From an uncultured Actinomycetes bacterium (GTDB taxonomy: Bacteria; Actinomycetota; Actinomycetes; Nanopelagicales; Nanopelagicaceae): a DNA stretch of 64,000 nt. This document shows positions 7,882 through 17,588 of this stretch, piece by piece. The notes under the pieces are model-generated. The model had not been told where the DNA came from, did no database searches, and saw only the letters and a list, made by a program, of their open reading frames with translations. Location: NCBI GenBank assembly GCA_903822425.1, contig CAIJOY010000032.1, forward strand, positions 30,730 through 94,729, read 5' to 3'. Every line of letters starts with the position of its first letter. Positions within the stretch are counted from its first letter, which is position 1. Position numbers and translations under genes: made by a program.

Positions 7882-9123
7882 ATGACAACGGAGTCACCAA
7901 TGGCAACAGCCCTTGCCCAACTACGGCGAGCGGTAGATCAGCTTCAACTATCTGACAATGACTGGAACACTCTTTCAACCCCGCGGCGAATTCTTGAAGT
8001 AGCAGTACCGCTACGTCGCGATGATGGTCGGGTTGAGATGTACAAGGGTTATCGCGTTCAATATTCAACTACACGCGGGCCATCCAAAGGTGGCGTGAGA
8101 TTCCATCAAGATATTGACTTAGATGAAACCGTTGCTCTTGCCATGTTGATGACATGGAAATGCGCGCTGACTAATTTGCCTTACGGTGGCGCCAAAGGTG
8201 GCGTGGCAGTTGATGCGCACACTCTTTCATTAGCCGAGAACGAGCGCTTGACTCGTCGCTACACCTCAGAAATTTTGCCGATCATCGGACCAGAACGTGA
8301 TATTCCTGCACCCGATGTCGGAACAGATGAGCGCAACATGGCATGGATGATGGATACCTATTCTGTTAACGCAGGATTCTCTGTACCTGGCGTTGTAACT
8401 GGAAAGCCAATCGTGTTGGGTGGATCCCTTGGCCGCACAACTGCGACTGGAGATGGTGTTGCAATCTCCACCATCGAAGGCTTGCGCGTTCGTGGAATCA
8501 ATCCGCAGGGTGCCACAGTTGCGATTCAAGGTTTCGGAAAAGTTGGTTACTGGACTGCGATCGCACTAGAGAAGATGGGGCTCAAGATTGTCGCTGTTAG
8601 CGATGTCAAGGGTGGCGTGACAGGATTTAAATCTGTTGCTGAAATTTTCGAATATTCAACGAAAACTGGAAGCGTAGTAGGTGCACCAGGAACCGATACT
8701 TTAACGAATGAAGAGATATTGCACTTAGATGTTGATGTGCTCATCCCTGCAGCACTTGCTGATTCCATCACAGAAAAAACTGCACCTGGTATTAAAGCCC
8801 GCGTTATTGTGGAAGGTGCAAATGCACCAACAACACCTGAAGGCGATGCAATCTTGAACGACAAAGGCGTCCTAGTAGTACCAGATATTTTGGCTAACTC
8901 AGGCGGTGTAATTGTTTCTTACTTCGAATGGGTGCAAGATAAGCAGAACTTCTTTTGGACAGCGGCTGAAGTTCGCGAAAACCTTAATCAAATTCTGATG
9001 AAGGCAATTCATGAAGTCGAAGAAACTTCTAAATCTAAGAATGTGACTTGGCGCGAAGCAGCACATATGTTGGGTGTAAGCCGCGTTGCTGAAGCCCATC
9101 GTTTGCGCGGTCTATATCCATAA
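7882..9123 (+). CDS. gdhA: Glu/Leu/Phe/Val family dehydrogenase, probable glutamate dehydrogenase
   Basis: Oxidatively deaminates glutamate to 2-oxoglutarate and ammonia with NAD(P), or the reverse. The 413-residue length fits the hexameric class. The substrate-side motifs are GPSKGGVRFH, TWKCALTNLPYGGAKGGV with the catalytic Lys, and the Asp-containing DIPAPDVGTDERNMAWMMD. The Rossmann half carries TVAIQGFGKVGYW and VVEGANAPTTPE. An in-frame TTG at 7846 would add twelve residues; ATG 7882 is preferred because of the TACTGT box and the family N-terminus. It could process the glutamate made by the hut pathway at the other end of this window. Confidence 0.9.
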   Translation: MTTESPMATALAQLRRAVDQLQLSDNDWNTLSTPRRILEVAVPLRRDDGRVEMYKGYRVQYSTTRGPSKGGVRFHQDIDLDETVALAMLMTWKCALTNLPYGGAKGGVAVDAHTLSLAENERLTRRYTSEILPIIGPERDIPAPDVGTDERNMAWMMDTYSVNAGFSVPGVVTGKPIVLGGSLGRTTATGDGVAISTIEGLRVRGINPQGATVAIQGFGKVGYWTAIALEKMGLKIVAVSDVKGGVTGFKSVAEIFEYSTKTGSVVGAPGTDTLTNEEILHLDVDVLIPAALADSITEKTAPGIKARVIVEGANAPTTPEGDAILNDKGVLVVPDILANSGGVIVSYFEWVQDKQNFFWTAAEVRENLNQILMKAIHEVEETSKSKNVTWREAAHMLGVSRVAEAHRLRGLYP

Positions 9124-9177
9124 GAAGTAAACCCAAACACAGTTGCTCAAGGTAACTTGGGCAGATCAGGAGCGGTA

Positions 9178-10659
9178 ATGATCAAAGGCATCAACCCACC
9201 AGTAAATGCACTCATCGGTGGCAAGTGGATTCCGGGATCCGGCGGTAGCTTTGAAGCTAAGTCTCCACATTCTCGTGAAGTGATTAGCAAAGTTTCGCGT
9301 TGCACACCTGCTGATGTTGATCGCGCAGTTGCAGCAGCTCGAGCAGCCCAGCCGGCGTGGGCAGCGCTTCCAGTTATCGAACGGGCAAAGATTTTGCGCC
9401 GCATTCATCAACTATTTCTAGAACGTGCCGAGCCAATCGCTCAGATGCTCTGTCATGAGATCGGTAAGACAATTACTGATTCTCGCGAGGAAGTCTACGA
9501 ATATGCAGTGCCTTCTTATTCCAAGGCGGCTGAGGAGATTCTTCGCCACCGCGGTCTATCTTTTCCATCCAGCCAAGAGCAAACAACTAATAAACGATTA
9601 GTGCTGGGACATCGCCCACTTGGTGTGGTTGGCGTTATTACACCGTATAACTTTCCAACAGATATCTCCTCCATTGCTTTAGCGCACATCATTGGTGCGG
9701 GCAATACCACTGTGTGGAAGCCATCGGAGTTTTCAGCTTTGAGTTGTGCCATGGTTGCTGAGATATTTGAAGAAGCAGGACTTCCCGCCGGTGTTGTCAA
9801 CGTCGTGCAAGGATTTGGCGATGTCGGTGCAGCAATTGTTGAACATAATGATGTCGATGGAATCTTTTTTACCGGCTCGACTAAAACTGGTGAAATTATT
9901 GCGCGTGCTTGCGCATTGAAGCCGCACCTACTTGAGCTCGGGGGCGATGGCCCATTCATCATTCTTGCCGATGCTGATGTGGATGCCGCAGTTGATGGAG
10001 CAATCAATGGTTGCTTCTATTACTCTGGCCAAGTTTGTACTTCTGCTGAGCGACTTTTGGTCCATGAAGATATTTATGATGAGTTCGTAGCCAAGTTCAC
10101 AGCAGCAGCCGGAAAACTTGTTATAGGTGATCCCGCGTTGGAAACCACAAACATGGGCCCACTGTGTAATGAGGGTACGTTGACTCGCGTTAAAGATCAC
10201 GTTGAAGATGCTCGCAAAAAAGGCGCAAGAATTATTCAGTTTGGCCCAGAGAAAGATCTCTACTTCCCTGCAACAATTCTCACGGGAGTGACTGAAGATA
10301 TGCAGATTATGCAAGAGGAAACTTTTGGTCCGGTTGCACCGATCATGAAGATAAAATCTGCTGAGCATGCAATTGAGATCGCAAACAAGAGTGAACTCGG
10401 ACTAATTGCTTCACTCTGGACTCGAGATCTTTCAAATGCCTGGCGAGTTGCCGAAGCGCTGCCACATGGTTCAGTGAATGTTAATGAGACCAGCAACTAC
10501 TGGGATCAACTTGCTCCATTTGGAGGCGCAGGCAAGAGCGGTGTGGGTCGTGAGTTGTCACAGTGGTTCTTGGAGTCATTTACCGAGCGAAAGCTCATCG
10601 TCTTTGATTTAGGAAATAGCGAAGTTAAATACAACCGTCGCGCTGAAGGCGGTTGGTAG
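9178..10659 (+). CDS. NAD(P)-dependent aldehyde dehydrogenase
   Basis: 493 residues covering the whole ALDH fold. Visible motifs are VGVITPYNFPTDI (cofactor/substrate loop), NTTVWKPSEFS, FTGSTKTGE (Rossmann), LELGGDGPFII with the general-base Glu, GQVCTSAERLLV with the catalytic Cys, EETFGPVAPI, and a C-terminal PFGGAGKSGVGRE. The usual LELGGKNP is LELGGDGP here. Substrate cannot be read from sequence; closest in feel to GAPN/SSADH-like or lactaldehyde-type enzymes. ATG 9178 has GGAG seven bases upstream; an in-frame TTG at 9157 is less likely. Confidence 0.88.
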   Translation: MIKGINPPVNALIGGKWIPGSGGSFEAKSPHSREVISKVSRCTPADVDRAVAAARAAQPAWAALPVIERAKILRRIHQLFLERAEPIAQMLCHEIGKTITDSREEVYEYAVPSYSKAAEEILRHRGLSFPSSQEQTTNKRLVLGHRPLGVVGVITPYNFPTDISSIALAHIIGAGNTTVWKPSEFSALSCAMVAEIFEEAGLPAGVVNVVQGFGDVGAAIVEHNDVDGIFFTGSTKTGEIIARACALKPHLLELGGDGPFIILADADVDAAVDGAINGCFYYSGQVCTSAERLLVHEDIYDEFVAKFTAAAGKLVIGDPALETTNMGPLCNEGTLTRVKDHVEDARKKGARIIQFGPEKDLYFPATILTGVTEDMQIMQEETFGPVAPIMKIKSAEHAIEIANKSELGLIASLWTRDLSNAWRVAEALPHGSVNVNETSNYWDQLAPFGGAGKSGVGRELSQWFLESFTERKLIVFDLGNSEVKYNRRAEGGW

Positions 10660-10704
10660 AAAGCAATCAGCAAGCCCGTTCATGTGGGAGGAATTTCACA
10701 CGTT

Positions 10705-10734
10705 CACTCCTATGCGCTACATCGCGTAGGAGTG
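10705..10734. terminator. Strong hairpin downstream of the aldehyde dehydrogenase gene
   Basis: CACTCCTATGCG (10705-10716) pairs with CGCGTAGGAGTG (10723-10734) over 12 bp with one G-T pair and a six-base loop. There is no U-run after it, so it may be a Rho-type end, an RNA-stabilising stem or an operator rather than a classic intrinsic terminator. Confidence 0.5.
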
Positions 10735-10805
10735 TCGTGGGTATCGCTGTTGCTTTTGGGTAAAATTTCTCTTCACTGTCCATAAGGGAAACTGGGTACA
10801 CGACG

Positions 10806-11846
10806 ATGAGCAAAATGCAATCTCATAGGGCCATGATTAGAACCTCTCTAGTTTTCGGCCTGGTGTTTAGTTTCACCGCGATGACAACACCTACAGCAAT
10901 TTTTGCCGCACCTGGGTCAAATTATTCTTGGACTGAATCACAACTCCCTTTTCAACCGGCCACTTGGGCCTTGGCTAGCTCCTTTGATGGGAGCCAAGTA
11001 TTTGTGCCGAGTTATGACGGAAATCTTTACACCACTGCTGATTCAGGACAAGGATGGACTGCTTTAACTCCCGATCCAACAAGCGCTCTTTCTACCGCAT
11101 TGAAGCTCGGACATCTATCTAGAGTGTATGTGAGCAATGACAAGGCACATATATATGCTCTTGGATTCGGAATGAATATTTTTTCATCAAGCGATAAAGG
11201 CATCTCATGGCTCGCAAATACTGCAGCTCCAGTTGCAAGTTGGGGTGGCCTTGCTTCATCAGATGATGGCACTCATCTTGTTGCAATTGCCTACAACGGA
11301 TTTATTTATACTTCTGTAGATGCTGGTCTTTCTTGGACTGAACACCGTGATCTTAAATCAGGTTGGTATGGCATAACTTCTTCTAGCAACGGCAAATATC
11401 TATCAGCCGTAGCTTGGGCAGGTTACATTTACACGTCAAAGAATTTCGGTCAATCTTGGACTATCCGCAAGAGTGCTGGAAGGAGAAATTGGTATTCAGT
11501 TGCCTCCTCAAGTGATGGAAAATATCTTGCTGCAGTTGTTACCGTTAAGGGCTACCTTTACACCTCAAATAACTACGGTGCTACGTGGACTGCAAGAAAA
11601 TCTGCTGGCTTAGCAAGCTGGGAAGGCTTGGCGATGTCAAGTGACGGAAAGAAAATAATTGCATCCGGGACTACGTCGGCAGCCTTTATTCGCAGTTCCG
11701 ATGACAGAGGCGTAAGTTGGACAAAGAAAAAAATAATCAACAGCAAATCAAGCGGAACCGTGGTTATGTCCAAAGACGGGACTCGCGTATTTGGAGCGAC
11801 AACAAGTGGAAATTTCTATGTTGGAACGCTAGAGGCAACCAACTAG
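10806..11846 (+). CDS. Secreted protein with six Asp-box (BNR/sortilin-like) repeats
   Basis: 346 residues. Residues ~1-35 form a signal peptide (basic start, hydrophobic SLVFGLVFSF, Ala-rich cleavage region ending AIFAA). The mature part is a beta-propeller-like array with Asp boxes of the form S-x-D-x-G-x-S-W near residues 77, 127, 170, 211, 253 and 296 (SSSDKGISW, TSVDAGLSW, TSNNYGATW, SSDDRGVSW), each preceded by a strand such as GYIYT. This fits the BNR/Ycf48/sortilin class of propellers used for binding or glycoside hydrolysis. No sialidase catalytic residues are evident, so binding is more likely. Other in-frame ATGs at 10815 and 10833 could also start the signal peptide. Confidence 0.75.
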   Translation: MSKMQSHRAMIRTSLVFGLVFSFTAMTTPTAIFAAPGSNYSWTESQLPFQPATWALASSFDGSQVFVPSYDGNLYTTADSGQGWTALTPDPTSALSTALKLGHLSRVYVSNDKAHIYALGFGMNIFSSSDKGISWLANTAAPVASWGGLASSDDGTHLVAIAYNGFIYTSVDAGLSWTEHRDLKSGWYGITSSSNGKYLSAVAWAGYIYTSKNFGQSWTIRKSAGRRNWYSVASSSDGKYLAAVVTVKGYLYTSNNYGATWTARKSAGLASWEGLAMSSDGKKIIASGTTSAAFIRSSDDRGVSWTKKKIINSKSSGTVVMSKDGTRVFGATTSGNFYVGTLEATN

Positions 11847-11890
11847 ATCGTCGCCTTGTCATACGCGCTTCGAGGTTTCGAATTCTCCAC

Positions 11891-11926
11891 ACTTGCCAGA
11901 CTTGTCACACTTGCCAGACTTGCCAG
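11891..11926. repeat. 9-bp tandem array, four units of ACTTGCCAG
   Basis: Units at 11891, 11900 (ACTTGTCAC, degenerate), 11909 and 11918. It lies 44 bases after the stop of the Asp-box protein in noncoding sequence. Confidence 0.8.
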
Positions 11927-11949
11927 TGAGAGGACCTGCAGCCACTTCT

Positions 11950-11994
11950 AAAATGTGGAAAATGTGGAAAATGTGGAAAATGTCGAAAATGTAG
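11950..11994. repeat. 9-bp tandem array, five units of AAAATGTGG
   Basis: Three perfect units at 11950, 11959 and 11968, followed by AAAATGTCG and AAAATGTAG. It is separated by 23 bases from a second 9-bp array of different sequence and sits just 3' of tRNA-Leu (the tRNA is on the minus strand). Confidence 0.85.
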
Positions 11995-12029
11995 AAGAGT
12001 CGCTGAGTAGCAATAAGTTATTCCTGTGT

Positions 12030-12109
12030 GCGGGAGAAGGGACTTGAACCCTCACGTCCGAAGACACAGGTTCCTAAGACCTGCGTGTCTGCCATTTCAC
12101 CACTCCCGC
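12030..12109 (-). tRNA. tRNA-Leu (anticodon UAG)
   Basis: Read on the minus strand, the 7-bp acceptor stem pairs GCGGGAG with CTCCCGC. The D-arm contains GGTGAAATGGCAGAC, the anticodon loop is CTTAGGA with anticodon UAG, a long class II variable arm contains TGTCTTCGGACG, and the T-arm has GGTTCAAGTCC. CCA is not encoded. It decodes CUA and, by wobble, other CUN codons. Confidence 0.93.
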
Positions 12110-12202
12110 GAGAGCTTCGTTCGGTGTAACAGGGGCAAGGTTAGAGGTAAGTAGGCCAATTTAACGAATGCTCTTTTCGCGCAAGGAGCGCAAGCCAAAC
12201 GG

Positions 12203-12208
12203 TAGCCT
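12203..12208 (+). promoter_or_regulatory. -10 element of leaderless argS promoter
   Basis: TAGCCT is followed by seven bases and the GTG at 12216. It supports that GTG as the start of argS instead of the ATG at 12168, which has neither a Shine-Dalgarno nor a -10 box at the right distance. Confidence 0.45.
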
Positions 12209-12215
12209 TGCTCAG

Positions 12216-13880
12216 GTGAGCTCCCATAGCGATCTTCTAGCGACCAAGATCACCGCTGCCTTAACGGCCTGCGTGGATCGGGGCGAGTTGAGCTGCGAAA
12301 TCCCGAGCACGATTTCACTCGAGCGTCCAAAGAATCGCGACCACGGTGACTATGCCTCATCTATTGCATTGCAAGTTGCAAAAAGTGCAGGACGAGCACC
12401 ACGTGAGATTGCCGAATTATTGAAACGAGATTTGGAAGCACTCCCTGAGGTTGCCAAGGTTGATATTGCAGGTCCAGGCTTTATAAACATCACCTTAGAG
12501 CGGGCAAGCCAAGGCGAAATTGTGCGACAGATTCGCCAAGGTGGTTCTAACTTTGGAAATGGCACATCCCTCAATGGCGTAGCGGTGAACTTAGAATTCA
12601 TTAGCGCAAACCCAACAGGGCCACTACACCTTGGGCACACACGTTGGGCTGCAGTAGGAGATGCACTCGGTCGAGTACTTAGCGCCGCAGGTGCGAAAGT
12701 AACTCGAGAGTTTTATATCAACGATCGCGGAAATCAGATGGACCTATTTGGTGCATCAGTGCGCGCTGCAGCCATGGGGCAAGCGATACCAGAGGATGGG
12801 TATCAAGGGGCATACATTGCAGATTTAGCTGCAGCAGTTGTTGCAAAAGATCCTGGCATTTTGAATGTTGCCGGAGATTTGCAGTTTGTTGAGTTTCGTG
12901 AACGCGCTTACACGGCTCAGCTTAAGAGTCAACAAGATGTGCTGGATGAATTTGGTACGAAATTTGATGTTTGGTTTTCTGAGCGTAGTTTGCATAGTAG
13001 TGGCGCAGTCGAACATGGACTAGAAAAGTTGCGCTCGCAAGGACATGTCTTTGAACTCGATGGCGCAACCTGGCTTCGCACCACAGATTATGGTGACGAC
13101 AAAGACCGCGTCTTGGTGAAAAGTGGTGGGGAATTAACCTATTTTGCATCCGATACTGCCTATTACATCAATAAGCGCGAACGCGGCTCTGATATTTGCA
13201 TTTACATGTTAGGAGCCGATCACCATGGGTATGTCAATAGATTAAAAGCGATTGCAGCATGCGCAGGAGATGATCCTAAGTACAACATCGAAATTTTGAT
13301 TGGGCAACTAGTAAAAATTATGGAAGGTGGCGAAGAAGTAAAACTTTCTAAGCGCGCCGGTACCATCATTACCCTGGAAGATCTCGTGGAAAAAGTAGGT
13401 GTGGATGCTGCTCGCTATACCTTGATCCGCTATCCAGTGGAAACCCCAATGGTGCTCGATGTTGATGTGTTGAAAAAGCGGACCAACGAAAATCCTGTTT
13501 ATTACGTTCAATATGCGCATGCTCGCATCGCTGGCGTTTTACGCAATGCCCAAGAACTTAAAGTTCCAGATTCACTCGAAGATTTCGATCCAGCATTATT
13601 GGTGCATGATCGCGAAAATGAATTACTTGGTGCATTGGCTGAATTTCCTCGTGTGGTAGCAAGTGCTGCTGAGATGCGTGAACCTCATCGAGTTGCTCGT
13701 TACTTGGAAGTGTTAGCAGGGGTTTATCACGGTTTCTATGCAGATTGCCGAGTTCTACCACTGGGAGATGAAGCGATTACAGCAACTCATTCTGCACGTG
13801 CCAATTTGTGTGCGGCAACAAAGCAAGTTCTCGGTAATGGCCTGCAATTGCTTGGCGTGAGTGCACCGGAGAGGATGTAG
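12216..13880 (+). CDS. argS: Arginyl-tRNA synthetase
   Basis: Charges tRNA-Arg. From GTG 12216 the protein has 554 residues, normal for class I ArgS. The N-terminal Add-1 domain runs to about residue 95. The HIGH motif is HLGH in ANPTGPLHLGHTRWAAVGDAL, and the KMSK-equivalent is KLSKRAGTIITLEDL. The C-terminal DALR anticodon-binding domain ends at ERM. A longer reading from ATG 12168 adds sixteen residues not expected in the family. lysA starts 5 nt after the stop, opening a lysine/threonine biosynthetic run. Confidence 0.94.
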   Translation: MSSHSDLLATKITAALTACVDRGELSCEIPSTISLERPKNRDHGDYASSIALQVAKSAGRAPREIAELLKRDLEALPEVAKVDIAGPGFINITLERASQGEIVRQIRQGGSNFGNGTSLNGVAVNLEFISANPTGPLHLGHTRWAAVGDALGRVLSAAGAKVTREFYINDRGNQMDLFGASVRAAAMGQAIPEDGYQGAYIADLAAAVVAKDPGILNVAGDLQFVEFRERAYTAQLKSQQDVLDEFGTKFDVWFSERSLHSSGAVEHGLEKLRSQGHVFELDGATWLRTTDYGDDKDRVLVKSGGELTYFASDTAYYINKRERGSDICIYMLGADHHGYVNRLKAIAACAGDDPKYNIEILIGQLVKIMEGGEEVKLSKRAGTIITLEDLVEKVGVDAARYTLIRYPVETPMVLDVDVLKKRTNENPVYYVQYAHARIAGVLRNAQELKVPDSLEDFDPALLVHDRENELLGALAEFPRVVASAAEMREPHRVARYLEVLAGVYHGFYADCRVLPLGDEAITATHSARANLCAATKQVLGNGLQLLGVSAPERM

Positions 13881-13885
13881 CCACT

Positions 13886-15205
13886 ATGTCACAGGTTTGG
13901 TCTTCAAAAGTTACATTCGCACATGGCCAATTGCACTTGGCAGGAGTACCTGCAAAGCAATTAGCAGAAGAATTTGGTACACCAACATTCTTTCTCGACG
14001 AGGCAGATTTCAAGGCCCGTGCTGCAACCTGGGGTAATGCTCTAAGTGCATCCTTTGGGCAAAATGCCGGCAACGTGTATTACGCAGGAAAAGCATTTTT
14101 ATGTATTGAAGTCGCTAAATGGATTGCACAATCTGGCATTGGGTTAGATGTTTGTACTGGCGGCGAGCTTGCAGTCGCACTTGCTGCAGATTTTCCGGTT
14201 TCTAAAATTCAAGTTCACGGCAACAATAAATCTAAAGCGGAAATTAGAAAAGCCGTTGAAGTTGGAGTAGGCACGATTGTTGTCGATTCGTTAATCGAGA
14301 TTGAGCGCATTGCGGCAGCAGCCAAGTTAGCTCATAAAGTTCAGAAAGTTTTGCTGCGTTTAACTCCTGGCATTGAAGCGCATACCCATGAGTCGATTGC
14401 TACCGCACATGAAGACGTGAAGTTTGGTTTCTCTATATCTAGTGGCTCTGCATGGGAGGGGGTGCTCGCAACTCGCAAGCACCCAGAAATTGAAATTTGT
14501 GGATTCCACGGGCACATAGGCTCTCAAATTCTCTCCATGGATGCATTCGCAGTTGCAGCAGATCGCTTAATTGAATTTCTTGCAAAATATCGTGATGAGT
14601 TTGGAGTGCAATTGCCCGAACTTGATCTAGGCGGAGGATATGGAATTGCCTATTTGCCTGAAGATCAATCACTTGCCCCCGAGACTGTTTTGCCCGCGCT
14701 ATTTGATGCAGTGCAGAATGCTTGTGCGAAGTACAAGATAGATATGCCACGAATCTCGATTGAACCTGGTCGCGCAATCGTGGGGCCTGCAATGTTCACT
14801 TTATATGAAGTAGGAACAACAAAAGAAGTAGTACTTGAATCGGGTGCTACTCGAAACTACATCTCAGTTGATGGTGGAATGAGTGACAATATCCGCCCAT
14901 CTTTATATGGAGCTGAGTACACCGCAGTCATCGCAAACCGGGTATCGACATCTACAGTGAGATCATCTCGAATCGTTGGAAAACATTGCGAAACTGGCGA
15001 TATCGTTATTCGCGATATTGCTTTGCCATCTGACCTTGCACCTGGAGATTTGCTCGCCGTCCCCGCCACGGGCGCATATGGTCGCAGCATGGCAAGCAAT
15101 TACAATCATGTGCCAAGACCTCCTGTAGTAGCCGTTATAGATGCAAAGGCGCGCGTGATTGTGCGTCGAGAGACCGAGGCAGATCTTCTCGGCCTGGATA
15201 TGTGA
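13886..15205 (+). CDS. lysA: Diaminopimelate decarboxylase
   Basis: PLP enzyme that decarboxylates meso-diaminopimelate to L-lysine. 439 residues, alanine-racemase-like fold. YAGKAFLC near residue 66 carries the PLP lysine, CGFHGHIGSQ contributes the barrel His, LDLGGGYGIAY binds the PLP phosphate, EPGRAIVGPA follows, and GKHCETGD contains the catalytic Cys of the dimer partner. The ATG has a good Shine-Dalgarno (GGAGAGGA) within the end of argS. hom follows after 12 nt. Confidence 0.95.
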   Translation: MSQVWSSKVTFAHGQLHLAGVPAKQLAEEFGTPTFFLDEADFKARAATWGNALSASFGQNAGNVYYAGKAFLCIEVAKWIAQSGIGLDVCTGGELAVALAADFPVSKIQVHGNNKSKAEIRKAVEVGVGTIVVDSLIEIERIAAAAKLAHKVQKVLLRLTPGIEAHTHESIATAHEDVKFGFSISSGSAWEGVLATRKHPEIEICGFHGHIGSQILSMDAFAVAADRLIEFLAKYRDEFGVQLPELDLGGGYGIAYLPEDQSLAPETVLPALFDAVQNACAKYKIDMPRISIEPGRAIVGPAMFTLYEVGTTKEVVLESGATRNYISVDGGMSDNIRPSLYGAEYTAVIANRVSTSTVRSSRIVGKHCETGDIVIRDIALPSDLAPGDLLAVPATGAYGRSMASNYNHVPRPPVVAVIDAKARVIVRRETEADLLGLDM

Positions 15206-15217
15206 AAGAGTAAGCAC

Positions 15218-16516
15218 ATGAATTCCTCGCTTCCTATCTTGAAAATCGGAATGCTTGGCTGCGGAAATGTGGGCAGCCAAGTTGCTCGCTTGCTCAAGGA
15301 TGATCAGCGCGAACTTTCAACTCGATCAGGCGCTCAACTTCAATTAACAAAAATTGCTGTTCGAGATCTCAAAAATAAACGTGAAGGCTTAGACGCGTCG
15401 CTATTTACTACCGATGCACAGAGCATTGTCCAAGATCCTGAGATCAATATTGTTATAGAGGTGATGGGCGGAATTGACCCAGCACGAGAGTTAATTCTTT
15501 CTGCCTTTGCGCACGGAAAATCCGTAGTGACTGCCAATAAGGCGCTCCTAGCAACGCACGGAGCAGATCTTTATAGTGCGGCCGATGCCGCAGGAGTCGA
15601 TCTTTATTACGAAGCCGCGGTTGCCGGAGCAATTCCAATTCTGCGCCCACTTCGTGAGTCACTGGTTGGTGATCACGTGAAGAAGATTATGGGAATTGTT
15701 AACGGAACAACCAACTTTATTTTGACCAAAATGGATGAAGAAGGCCGCGCTTTCGCCGATGTATTAGCGCAAGCACAAGCATTAGGTTATGCCGAGTCAG
15801 ACCCAACGGCAGATATAGAAGGAATTGATGCTGCTGCAAAGGCCGCAATTTTGGCGGGCCTTGCTTTTCATACACGCGTGACTGCAGCTGATGTGCACCG
15901 CGAAGGCATTAGCTCAATTACTGCAGCCGACGTAGCCGTTGCTAAATCCATGAACCATGTCATTAAGTTGTTGGCAATTGCTGAATTAACTTCTGATGAC
16001 AAGATTTCGGTTCGAGTTCATCCATCATTGATTTCCCGCACTCATCCATTGGCTGCTGTGCGCGATGCTTTTAACGCAGTGTTTGTAGAAGCCGAATCTG
16101 CAGGAGAACTTATGTTCTATGGCCGAGGAGCAGGTGGTGCACCAACTGCAAGTGCCATTCTCGGAGACGTTGTTGCAGTAGCGCGTCACCGAACAGGTGG
16201 TGCCCTAGGACCAGGTGCAAGTGATTATGCCGAACGCGAGATCGTGCCACTCGGGCAAACCAAGACGAAGTATTTGATTCGCCTCAACGTTGCTGATAAA
16301 TCAGGTGTATTAGCAGCTATCGCACAAGCATTTGCAAGTGAAAATGTATCGATTCAGACTGTTCGCCAATCTGGTCGCGGGGCAGATGCTGAACTCATCG
16401 TCATGACTCACAGTGCGACAGAGCAAGCTTTGGCATCAACTGTTAAACGTTTATCTGACATGGATATGGTCAAGAGTATTGAAAGTGTTATTCGCGTTGA
16501 AGGGTCGGGACAGTAA
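15218..16516 (+). CDS. hom: Homoserine dehydrogenase
   Basis: NAD(P)H-dependent reduction of aspartate semialdehyde to homoserine, the branch to threonine and methionine. 432 residues: Rossmann domain with [17 protein letters not shown], catalytic domain with the substrate region [14 protein letters not shown] and [22 protein letters not shown] (catalytic Asp/Lys), and a C-terminal ACT domain ([20 protein letters not shown], residues ~352-425) that usually gives threonine feedback. The stop overlaps the thrC ATG (TAATG), so translation is coupled. Confidence 0.95.
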   Translation: MNSSLPILKIGMLGCGNVGSQVARLLKDDQRELSTRSGAQLQLTKIAVRDLKNKREGLDASLFTTDAQSIVQDPEINIVIEVMGGIDPARELILSAFAHGKSVVTANKALLATHGADLYSAADAAGVDLYYEAAVAGAIPILRPLRESLVGDHVKKIMGIVNGTTNFILTKMDEEGRAFADVLAQAQALGYAESDPTADIEGIDAAAKAAILAGLAFHTRVTAADVHREGISSITAADVAVAKSMNHVIKLLAIAELTSDDKISVRVHPSLISRTHPLAAVRDAFNAVFVEAESAGELMFYGRGAGGAPTASAILGDVVAVARHRTGGALGPGASDYAEREIVPLGQTKTKYLIRLNVADKSGVLAAIAQAFASENVSIQTVRQSGRGADAELIVMTHSATEQALASTVKRLSDMDMVKSIESVIRVEGSGQ

Positions 16517-17580
16517 TGAGCACCCCGCATCAATGGCGTGGAGTCATTGAGGAATATCGCGATCGCCTACCTGTTAGCGCAAAGACGCCGGTCATCACAC
16601 TGCGCGAAGGTGGAACCCCACTCATCCATGCAACACATCTTTCGTCGCTACTTAACAACGACATCTGGTTGAAATTTGAAGGGGCTAACCCAACGGGTTC
16701 TTTTAAAGATCGCGGAATGACGATGGCGATTTCTAAAGCAGCAGAAGATGGCGCAAAAGCAGTCATCTGCGCATCAACTGGAAATACCAGCGCGAGTGCC
16801 GCTGCTTATGCAACCAAAGCCGGAATGGTCCCAGCAGTGTTAATTCCGCAAGGAAAGATTGCCATGGGTAAATTGGCTCAAGCGATCATTCACGGCTCTA
16901 CTATTTTGCAAGTTGATGGAAACTTCGATGATTGTCTCAACCTTGCTCGTGAACTAGCCGATAAATATCCAGTAGCACTTGTCAATTCGGTCAACCCATA
17001 TCGAATCGAAGGTCAAAAGACGGCAGCATTTGAAGTAATAGATTTTCTTGGCGATGCTCCAGACATTCACGCACTCCCAGTCGGTAATGCAGGAAATATC
17101 ACTGCATATTGGAAGGGCTACAACGAATATCGTTCCGATTCGATTTCTACGAAGTTGCCACAGATGTGGGGTTTTCAAGCTGCTGGATCTGCTCCCATTG
17201 TGCGCGGTGAAATTGTTACCAATCCAGAAACGATTGCAACAGCTATCCGGATTGGAAATCCAGCTTCATGGAAGCAAGCTATTGCTGCTCGCGATGAATC
17301 ATCTGGATTGATTGACGCTGTGACCGATGAGGAGATTTTGAGTGCGTATCGATTAGTGGCGGGTAAAGAAGGCGTTTTCGTTGAGCCATCTAGTGCTGCT
17401 GGACTTGCTGGCCTTATTAAATATGAAGCGCAAGGTAAGTTGCCACATGGAAAACGCATCGTAATTACTGTCACAGGTCACGGACTCAAAGATGTTTCGT
17501 GGGCTCTTGAAGGTGCGCCAGATCCCGTGGTGATCTCTCCGGATGTTTCGGCCGCCGCAGATGCATTGGGATTAAGGTAG
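16516..17580 (+). CDS. thrC: Threonine synthase
   Basis: PLP-dependent conversion of O-phosphohomoserine to threonine. 354 residues, the short class of fold-type II ThrC. The PLP lysine is in [11 protein letters not shown] (~Lys60), the cofactor loop is [15 protein letters not shown], and the phosphate-binding loop is [14 protein letters not shown]. The start overlaps the hom stop by one base; thrB follows after 8 nt. No frameshift or truncation. Confidence 0.95.
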   Translation: MSTPHQWRGVIEEYRDRLPVSAKTPVITLREGGTPLIHATHLSSLLNNDIWLKFEGANPTGSFKDRGMTMAISKAAEDGAKAVICASTGNTSASAAAYATKAGMVPAVLIPQGKIAMGKLAQAIIHGSTILQVDGNFDDCLNLARELADKYPVALVNSVNPYRIEGQKTAAFEVIDFLGDAPDIHALPVGNAGNITAYWKGYNEYRSDSISTKLPQMWGFQAAGSAPIVRGEIVTNPETIATAIRIGNPASWKQAIAARDESSGLIDAVTDEEILSAYRLVAGKEGVFVEPSSAAGLAGLIKYEAQGKLPHGKRIVITVTGHGLKDVSWALEGAPDPVVISPDVSAAADALGLR

Positions 17581-17588
17581 GAACCACC

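Noticed and set aside
11891..11994. Possible CRISPR-like array
   Set aside because: The units are 9 bp and directly adjacent with no spacers, and there are no cas genes; they are simple tandem repeats.
12168..12215. ATG at 12168 as the argS start
   Set aside because: No Shine-Dalgarno or -10 box at a leaderless distance, and the added residues are not expected in ArgS; GTG 12216 has TAGCCT seven bases upstream.
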